Shown here: piece by piece, positions 31,414 to 35,939 of the stretch | Position numbering within the stretch: position 1 is the stretch's first letter | Layout: every line of letters starts with the position of its first letter | NCBI RefSeq assembly: GCF_001421165.1 | Contig: NZ_LMKB01000005.1 | Span: 1,178,941-1,214,879, forward strand | Origin: Frigoribacterium sp. Leaf8 | GTDB lineage: Bacteria; Actinomycetota; Actinomycetes; Actinomycetales; Microbacteriaceae | DNA length: 35,939 bases | Reading direction: 5' to 3' | Notes under the pieces: model-generated | Databases searched by the model: none | Told to the model about the DNA's origin: nothing | Seen by the model: only the letters and a program-made list of their open reading frames with translations | Program-made: the position numbers and the translations under genes

Positions 31414-32250
31414 ATGGCCTTCGACATCGACAAGTTCGCCGCGACCTCCGAACGCCTGAGCTGGGACGACCTCGACCTCGACCACTTCCGGAAGAACCCG
31501 CTCTCGGCCGACTCGCTGCGGACGCTGCGCTACATGGCCGACGTCGAGTACCACACGGTCTGCTACACCCGTGACCTCCTCACGACTCCTTCTCACAAAG
31601 AGAACGAGATGACCACGTTCATGACGATGTGGAACCGCGAGGAGTTCTGGCACGGCGAGGCCCTGGCCGCGATCCTCGAGGTCCACGGCATCACGGTCGA
31701 CTACGACCAGCTCCGCGCGAACCGGCTCAAGCTCGGCTGGCGTGAGCGCCTCGACCCGGTCAAGCAGGGTCTGCTCGGCAAGATCGTCGGCTCGGACTTC
31801 GTCGCCGTCCACATGTCGTGGGGCGCGGCCAACGAGTACTCGGCCGTGTCGGCGTACAAGCGCATGGCCGAGCTCGAGCAGGACCCGGTCCTCGCCGAGC
31901 TGCTGAAGCGCATCGCCAAGCAAGAGGCCCGCCACGTGGCGTTCTACGTCTCGCAGGCCCGTGAGCGTCTGCTCGCGAGCAAGAAGGCGCAGAAGCTGAC
32001 GCGGTTCCTGCTGTCGAAGGTCTGGGCCCCGGTCGGCTCGTCCATCATGGAGGTCGACGACGTCAAGTTCGTCTTCGGCCAGCTGATGAGCGGCGAAGAG
32101 GGCCGCAAGGCGGCCGTCAAGCTCGACCAGAACATCTCGAACCTGCCGGGCATGAGCGGTCTGACGATCTTCCAGAAGGCCCTCGACGGCCTGGGCATCC
32201 GCGCGGACTCGGTCGGCGGCTCCTCCGCCGGTTCGGTCGCCACGGCGTGA
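31414..32250 (+). CDS. Ferritin-like di-iron protein (acyl desaturase/oxygenase-like)
   Basis: 278 residues, helical. It has a full carboxylate-bridged di-iron set: Glu45, then ExxH at Glu77/His80 (EEFWH), Glu141, and a second ExxH at Glu171/His174 (EARH). This E, ExxH, E, ExxH order is shared by acyl-ACP desaturases, aldehyde-deformylating oxygenase and related enzymes. Two Lys-rich helices and a Ser/Gly tail follow. In this operon the likely substrate is an acyl or alkyl chain: candidate roles are formation of a vinyl ether, desaturation of the fatty chain, or aldehyde oxygenation. Which one is unknown. The ATG at 31414 has no good ribosome site, but a hairpin and translational read-on from the reductase could serve. 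Confidence 0.8.
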   Translation: MAFDIDKFAATSERLSWDDLDLDHFRKNPLSADSLRTLRYMADVEYHTVCYTRDLLTTPSHKENEMTTFMTMWNREEFWHGEALAAILEVHGITVDYDQLRANRLKLGWRERLDPVKQGLLGKIVGSDFVAVHMSWGAANEYSAVSAYKRMAELEQDPVLAELLKRIAKQEARHVAFYVSQARERLLASKKAQKLTRFLLSKVWAPVGSSIMEVDDVKFVFGQLMSGEEGRKAAVKLDQNISNLPGMSGLTIFQKALDGLGIRADSVGGSSAGSVATA

Positions 32251-32594
32251 AGACCAGCCACCTGAGGCACTTCCTGGTCGCGGCCGACGTGCTGCACTTC
32301 CCGGTGGCGGCCGACAAGCTCGGCATCTCGCGGCAGAAGCTCGAATCGTCGATCGAGGCCCTCGAGCTCGAGTTCGGTGCGAAGCTGTTCGACCGCGACG
32401 TCACGCCGTACCGGTTGACCAAGGCCGGCAAGGCGGCGGTGGTCGTCGCCGAGGACGAACTGGCGAGTCCTTCCACCCCGACCCCGCCGCCACCCCCGCC
32501 GGCCGGCGGCAAGGCCAAGGCGTCGAAGGGCAAGGGCCGTACGCCCGCCGTCAAGGGCCAGCCCAAGCCGTTCAAGAAGCGCCAGGGCCGCTAG
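32247..32594 (+). CDS. Mini-LysR: HTH_1 domain with basic tail, no effector domain
   Basis: 115 residues. The first 65 are a LysR-type winged helix-turn-helix (LRHFLVAADVLHFPVAADKLGISRQKLESSIEALELEFGAKLFDRD...YRLTKAGKA). Instead of the usual ~200-residue ligand domain, the rest is a Pro-rich stretch and a Lys/Gly-rich basic tail (GGKAKASKGKGR). GTG start overlaps the preceding stop (GTGA-type), so it is made with the di-iron protein and may regulate the shared promoter. Not a frameshift remnant: no LysR effector-domain sequence is seen downstream. Confidence 0.75.
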   Translation: MKTSHLRHFLVAADVLHFPVAADKLGISRQKLESSIEALELEFGAKLFDRDVTPYRLTKAGKAAVVVAEDELASPSTPTPPPPPPAGGKAKASKGKGRTPAVKGQPKPFKKRQGR

Positions 32595-32649
32595 GCCCGG
32601 AGCCCGCCACGAGAGGGACGCTGCGCCATCGGATCGGGTGGTGCGGTGG

Positions 32650-32988
32650 TCACGTCGTGGCGGCGTCGGGCCCGACCGTGGCGAACCAGTCCGCGTACCG
32701 CGTGTTCCGTGCCATGCGGCGGGTCTCGTCGGGGGCGTCGTCGTCCCACCACACCGGGCCGCGTTCACCCAGCGACGTCTTCGCGGCGTCGACCCGGGCC
32801 CGCGCGTCCTCGACGGCGGCGGCGTCGTCGGCGGCCAGCGCCCTCTTCTTCGCGCGCCGCGCCTCCATCAGGTCGTGGACCAAGGAGGCGCGGGTCGCCT
32901 CGTCGAGGCGAGGATCGGTCCGGCGCCACAGCCGGCCGCGGACCACGAGGTACCGGCCGTCGGGCGTGACCAGGGGTTCGGCGCTCAT
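32650..32988 (-). CDS. Conserved hypothetical protein in the HEPN/MNT operon
   Basis: 112 residues. A beta-hairpin-like start (TPDGRYLVVRGRLWRRTDPRLD) is followed by a helix (LVHDLMEARRAKKRALAADDAAAVEDARARVDAAKTSLGERG) and a terminal GPVWWDDDAPDETRRMARNTRYADWF. I recall similar short proteins in diverse bacteria but no named function. The ATG overlaps the HEPN stop (ATGA), so it is the third gene of the toxin-antitoxin transcript. Two opposed dispersed 10-mers lie inside it (32857-32866 and 32884-32893). Convergent with the mini-LysR gene. Confidence 0.75.
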   Translation of the reverse strand: MSAEPLVTPDGRYLVVRGRLWRRTDPRLDEATRASLVHDLMEARRAKKRALAADDAAAVEDARARVDAAKTSLGERGPVWWDDDAPDETRRMARNTRYADWFATVGPDAATT

Positions 32989-33329
32989 CCGTCGCGTCGG
33001 TGACGCTGCACGAGGGAGTGCAGGAGGGGAAAGCTCCGGGTCACGGTCTGCCAGAGGGTCTCACGGTCGAGGCGATCGTAGTGATGGACGACGAAGTCGC
33101 GATTCTTGGCGGCGAGTGAGAACTCGACCTCGTGGAACCTCGTGCCGTCGTACGCGACCAAGCGCTTGCTCAGGTCACCGGCCCGGTTGGCCAGCGCCTC
33201 GAACGCCAACGGAAGCGCAGGGTCGCCGTCGAACGCCTCGCGACCACGGGACACGAGCTCGGCCGAGGCCGCCAGGGTCGCGTCGAGGTCGACCAGCCAA
33301 CGTTCGGCGCGGTCCGGAGAGGGGTTCAC
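32985..33329 (-). CDS. hepT: HEPN-domain toxin of a HEPN/MNT pair
   Basis: 114 residues, all-helical HEPN/DUF86 protein. The active-site motif RX4HXY is complete: Arg77, His82 and Tyr84 in NRDFVVHHYDRL. In the HepT/MntA type, the toxin is an RNase, and the MNT partner AMPylates this Tyr to silence it. GTG start overlapping the antitoxin stop (GTGA) is typical of coupled toxin-antitoxin genes. Function is inferred from the family; the sequence evidence for the pair is strong. Confidence 0.87.
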   Translation of the reverse strand: MNPSPDRAERWLVDLDATLAASAELVSRGREAFDGDPALPLAFEALANRAGDLSKRLVAYDGTRFHEVEFSLAAKNRDFVVHHYDRLDRETLWQTVTRSFPLLHSLVQRHRRDG

Positions 33330-33817
33330 ACGGGCACCGCTTGTGTCAGGATCTCGCGGTCGGCCTCGGGGTCGAGCCCCCGCCGGGACACGACGTCGAC
33401 CGGACGCTGGAACACGGCTTCCATGTCGATCTCGAACTGCGCGAAGTCGAAGTAGGTCGCCTCGGCCCCCGGATCGACCAGGAGGTCGATGTCACTGTCG
33501 TCGGTCTCGGTCCCGCGAGCGACCGACCCGAAGACGCTGACGGCGTCGATGTGGCTCAGGCCCGCGAGGCGCCGGACGAGACCGGCACGCGAGGTGATCT
33601 CGTCCAGCAGCGAAACGCCCTCTCGACCAGACGGGGGACGCTCGGACATCTCGACGAAACGGCTCCACGGCACGATGACGACCTCGGGGCGGCGGTGCGG
33701 CCCCACGGCAACGGCCGGACGGTCGGGGTCGAGCCGGAAGTCCCTCATGAGGCGGCTGAAGCCGCTGCGGGCATCAGCCACGGCGAGGACGTCGGCGCTT
33801 CGGATGGAGGTCTCCAT
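33326..33817 (-). CDS. mntA: Phd/YefM-like N-terminal domain fused to an MNT nucleotidyltransferase antitoxin
   Basis: 163 residues. The first ~60 (SIRSADVLAVADARSGFSRLMRD...AVAVGPHRRPEVVIVPWSRFVEM) match the Phd/YefM antitoxin fold, which binds DNA. The C-terminal part is a minimal nucleotidyltransferase with GSX10DXD (Gly97-Ser98, Asp109, Asp111) in FGSVARGTETDDSDIDLLVD. The MNT part should AMPylate the HEPN toxin, while the Phd part should give autoregulation. The ATG at 33817 has TAGCAT 7 nt upstream and two TGTACA boxes at the -35, which fits YefM operators. A longer start at 33877 would run over these boxes and is rejected. Confidence 0.85.
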   Translation of the reverse strand: METSIRSADVLAVADARSGFSRLMRDFRLDPDRPAVAVGPHRRPEVVIVPWSRFVEMSERPPSGREGVSLLDEITSRAGLVRRLAGLSHIDAVSVFGSVARGTETDDSDIDLLVDPGAEATYFDFAQFEIDMEAVFQRPVDVVSRRGLDPEADREILTQAVPV

Positions 33818-33824
33818 GGAGACG

Positions 33825-33830
33825 ATGCTA
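33825..33830 (-). promoter_or_regulatory. -10 box TAGCAT of the toxin-antitoxin operon
   Basis: On the minus strand TAGCAT is followed by 7 nt and the ATG at 33817. TGTACA lies 18 nt upstream of it, in the -35 position. Confidence 0.55.
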
Positions 33831-33848
33831 GCGCGGAGCCCCTCATCG

Positions 33849-33866
33849 TGTACATCTTTCTGTACA
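33849..33866. promoter_or_regulatory. YefM-type operator: two TGTACA boxes 12 bp apart
   Basis: TGTACA at 33849-33854 and again at 33861-33866, centre-to-centre 12 bp. For YefM-YoeB of E. coli the operator is known to have TGTACA cores with this 12-bp spacing. It overlaps the -35 of the operon whose first gene encodes the Phd/YefM-like fusion. Confidence 0.7.
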
Positions 33867-33873
33867 TCTGCTC

Positions 33874-35082
33874 TCACGCCCGCGCGACGGCCTGCCTCGC
33901 GAGCTCGCGCTGCACGCTGAGGGCGAGTTCGCGCAGCATGACGAGGTCGACGCTCTCGACCGTGCGGGGCTCGGGGTCGGCGACGCAGAGCGCTCCGATG
34001 CGGACGCCGTCGGGGCTCTCGACCGGGTAGCCGGCGTAGAACCGCGCCGGCGCCTCGACGCCGAACCGTTCGTCGGCCCAGGCGTCCTCGACGATGAACG
34101 GCTGGCCGCCGGCGACCGTGTGGGCGCAGAACGAGAGCGCCATCGGCAGCTCGCGGTCACCGCCCCCGGCGAGGGCCTTGTTCCAGTGTCGGTCGGCGGT
34201 GACGAGGGAGAACGCGGCCCCGCTCGCGCCGAGCAGGGTCCGCGCCCGTTCGACGATGTCGTCGAAGCGTTCCTCGGGGTCGGTGTCGAGGAGGCCCAGG
34301 GCCCTGATCGCCTCCACGCGGTCGACCTCGGCCTGAGGGGCGTGCCGGCGCGCCCGGGCCACGCCGCCGCCGGCGGACATCTGCGCGTCGAGCATGGGCG
34401 CGAGCATCTCGGCCTGCGCCTCGCCCCAGCGGGCGTACTTGGCGATCAGCTTGTCCCGGTCGTCGTGGCCCGAGAGCGGCGACGGAGGCATGAGCACGTG
34501 CACGCGGGGGTGGGTCGAGCAGACGTCCCGGATGGTCTCGTTCAGCTCGGCCGCGTGTCGGTCGACGAGGCCCCCGCCGGCGATGCGGAACACCGTCACC
34601 TCGCTGGGCGACTGGACGCCCGTGACGAGCACGGGACTGCTCGCGCCCCCGGTCTCGGTCTCGATGTGCACGAGCAGGTCGACGAACGCGCGCCGCCACT
34701 TCGTGACGTCGGTCATGGCGAGGGCGTCGTTGATGCCCGTCACCACGACCACGGCGTCGTAGCGCGTGAGGTCGCGGTGTCCGAGCACCCGCCGGGCGGA
34801 CACCGTCCCCATCGAGGGATCGGCCACGACGTCGACGTCGACCCCGCGACCCGTGGCCTGCGAGACCGCCCGCGCGAGGTGACCCGCGAGCCCCAGGTCG
34901 TGGCTGCGGACGCCCCACCCGACGGCGGGCCCGCTGCCGAACAGCAGCACGCGATCGGGGCTGACGCCGGGAGCGTGCGTCCGGGCGACGCTCTCGGGCC
35001 TGGGCAGCCCCAGGCGTCGGTCGAACCAGCGGTTGCGCTGGCGGATCATCCCGCGCACGAGCGGGCTGACGAAACGGTTCAT
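33874..35082 (-). CDS. SGNH/GDSL-like domain fused to a GAF domain
   Basis: 402 residues. The N-terminal ~240 residues fit an SGNH hydrolase: block I FGSGPAVGWG (Ser50), block III VVVTGINDA (Asn118), and a Leu-rich helix at the end. The expected DxxH of block V is not seen; RDKLIAKYARWGEAQAEML occupies that place, so the catalytic His may be missing. After a Gly-rich linker the C-terminal ~150 residues are a GAF domain (RFDDIVERARTLLGASGAAFSLV...FCAHTVAGGQPFIVEDAWADERF). A sensor-like role is possible. Start ATG at 35082 behind GGAGGA. The upstream gene on the same strand is separated by 135 bp. Confidence 0.8.
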   Translation of the reverse strand: MNRFVSPLVRGMIRQRNRWFDRRLGLPRPESVARTHAPGVSPDRVLLFGSGPAVGWGVRSHDLGLAGHLARAVSQATGRGVDVDVVADPSMGTVSARRVLGHRDLTRYDAVVVVTGINDALAMTDVTKWRRAFVDLLVHIETETGGASSPVLVTGVQSPSEVTVFRIAGGGLVDRHAAELNETIRDVCSTHPRVHVLMPPSPLSGHDDRDKLIAKYARWGEAQAEMLAPMLDAQMSAGGGVARARRHAPQAEVDRVEAIRALGLLDTDPEERFDDIVERARTLLGASGAAFSLVTADRHWNKALAGGGDRELPMALSFCAHTVAGGQPFIVEDAWADERFGVEAPARFYAGYPVESPDGVRIGALCVADPEPRTVESVDLVMLRELALSVQRELARQAVARA

Positions 35083-35217
35083 GCCGGGTTCCTCCCACAG
35101 CGGTGGCCTGATCGACGAGGGCTCCGCGTGGTGAGGGCCGAGCGGTGTCCCTCCATGCTCTCGCCCGGGTACCGGGCGGGACAGCCCCAGGTCGGGGGCC
35201 GCCGGACGGCGCGTCCG

Positions 35218-35820
35218 TCAGACCGCGCGGGGGACGTCCGGCCCCGGCGGCGGCTGGGCGAGCAACCGCGCGAGGTCCACCTCGACGAGGTCACGGAGGC
35301 GCTGGTCGCGTTCGTCGGGATACGCCGGGTCGACCGCCTCGACGGCCGACACCTTCGTGACGATCGCGGCCCCGACGTCGCTCCAGGCCCGGTCGACCGC
35401 CGCCGCGACGATGTCGCGCACGAAGTCGTCGTCGGACTGCAGCTCGTCCAGCCGGTCGGCCACGGCCGTGTAGGTCTTCTCCCGGAACCAGAGGGTGTCG
35501 TCGTCCCCGCGCCGGTAGTCGTGCTGGTGTCGCGACCGGCCCTTGGCCTTGAGGGCCTTCGCCCGTTCGCCGCCGATCCGTTCGTTCTGCTCGCGTTGTT
35601 CCGCCGCGAGGCGACCGAGGATGGTGCGCACGGCCTCGCGGGTGCGCTCGTGGTCGAAGTGCTCGTCGTCGCGGAGGGCACGGATGACGATCGAGTTGGC
35701 CACCGAGACGACGGCGGCCGCCCGCGAGATGAGCACCCCTTCTGCGACGGCGCGCTCGAGGGCGGCGGGATCGGGCGTCGCCGGCTCGGAGGGGGCCCCG
35801 CGCGTCTTGCCGAACTTCAT
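35218..35820 (-). CDS. Conserved hypothetical helical protein
   Basis: 200 residues, soluble, rich in Asp, Arg and Ala. Starts MKFGKTRGAPSEPATPDPAA with GAGAGAGG as ribosome site. Two features stand out: an amphipathic segment RAAAVVSVANSIVIRAL (about 33-49) and a charged QHDYRRGDDDTLWFREKTY (about 98-116). No catalytic motif is recognised. It could be a DNA- or RNA-linked protein, but there is no firm basis. Its upstream region has an AT-rich TATTTAAT that could be its -10. Confidence 0.7.
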   Translation of the reverse strand: MKFGKTRGAPSEPATPDPAALERAVAEGVLISRAAAVVSVANSIVIRALRDDEHFDHERTREAVRTILGRLAAEQREQNERIGGERAKALKAKGRSRHQHDYRRGDDDTLWFREKTYTAVADRLDELQSDDDFVRDIVAAAVDRAWSDVGAAIVTKVSAVEAVDPAYPDERDQRLRDLVEVDLARLLAQPPPGPDVPRAV

Positions 35821-35904
35821 CGCGCCTCTCTCTCGACCGGGTGGGCGCCGGAGCGCCGGGTGACGGACCGACGATGGCCCGACGTCCCATTAAATACCCA
35901 CGGC

Positions 35905-35939
35905 GGGGTCCGTCGCCCCGGAGTGGGACGACGGACCCC
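35905..35939. terminator. Hairpin at the right edge of the window
   Basis: Perfect 11-bp arms GGGGTCCGTCG / CGACGGACCCC with a 13-nt loop. It probably ends a transcript entering from beyond the window, and sits next to the AT-rich promoter-like sequence at 35889-35897. Confidence 0.65.

Noticed and set aside
32247-32594. Frameshifted LysR pseudogene
   Set aside because: No effector-domain residues are seen in any frame downstream before the convergent gene, and the basic tail looks like coding sequence.
2947-32893. The 10-mer as ordinary Shine-Dalgarno sites, since it contains AGGAGG-like sequence
   Set aside because: Copies occur on both strands, at gene ends and inside genes in all frames, and none is well spaced before a chosen start codon.

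Overview
This window is very GC-rich (I estimate about 70-72 percent) and has actinobacterial gene content: DUF3618 and Holin-X type proteins, a Pit transporter with a small membrane partner, an AbiEi-like nuclease protein, and several genes that look leaderless, with a TAnnnT box 6-7 nt before the start codon. The style suggests Microbacteriaceae (Curtobacterium-like), but I cannot fix the genus from sequence alone. I see no rRNA, tRNA, CRISPR array, prophage or insertion sequence.

Layout. 1-5245: small stress-type proteins (CsbD-like), a LysM membrane protein, an alpha/beta hydrolase, RecQ and two small leaderless genes. 5264-11392 (minus): an alpha/beta hydrolase, an AI-2E family membrane protein, a three-gene overlapping membrane-stress operon (unknown, Holin-X, DUF3618), a 51-residue acidic protein, and Pit with its partner. 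11830-17778: a DEDDh exonuclease with BRCT domain, MOSC and PRC-barrel proteins, a DHA2-type MFS exporter and an OafA-like acyltransferase. 17844-21569: a DesK/DesR-like two-component system divergent from an ABC-2 exporter, with a direct repeat between them. 21687-23178: cysK-cysE. 23399-24448: an AbiEi-like/PD-(D/E)XK protein between 26-bp inverted repeats.

24674-32594 is the most interesting segment. Two divergent, tightly overlapping operons share a 98-bp region. Leftward are a short-chain reductase, a PlsC-type acyltransferase and an alkyl-DHAP synthase (AGPS) homologue. Rightward are a degenerate ferritin-like protein, a fatty acyl reductase fused to a HAD phosphatase, an intact di-iron ferritin-like protein and a mini-LysR regulator. 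Together these are the activities needed to make fatty alcohol and glycerol ether lipid, with a di-iron oxygenase or desaturase as a possible last step. I propose it as a candidate aerobic ether-lipid (possibly plasmalogen) system.

32650-33817 holds a HEPN/MNT toxin-antitoxin operon. Its antitoxin has a Phd/YefM-like domain fused to the MNT domain, and two TGTACA boxes 12 bp apart lie in its promoter, the arrangement known for YefM operators. 33874-35820 holds an SGNH-GAF fusion and an unknown protein.

Across the whole window a 10-mer, GGAGGCGCGG (often within CAGGAGGCGCGGGTC), occurs 19 times on both strands, in and between genes and in all reading frames, and once as a perfect 15-bp inverted repeat. 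Simple base composition predicts about one. In-frame short tandem repeats at gene ends are also common.
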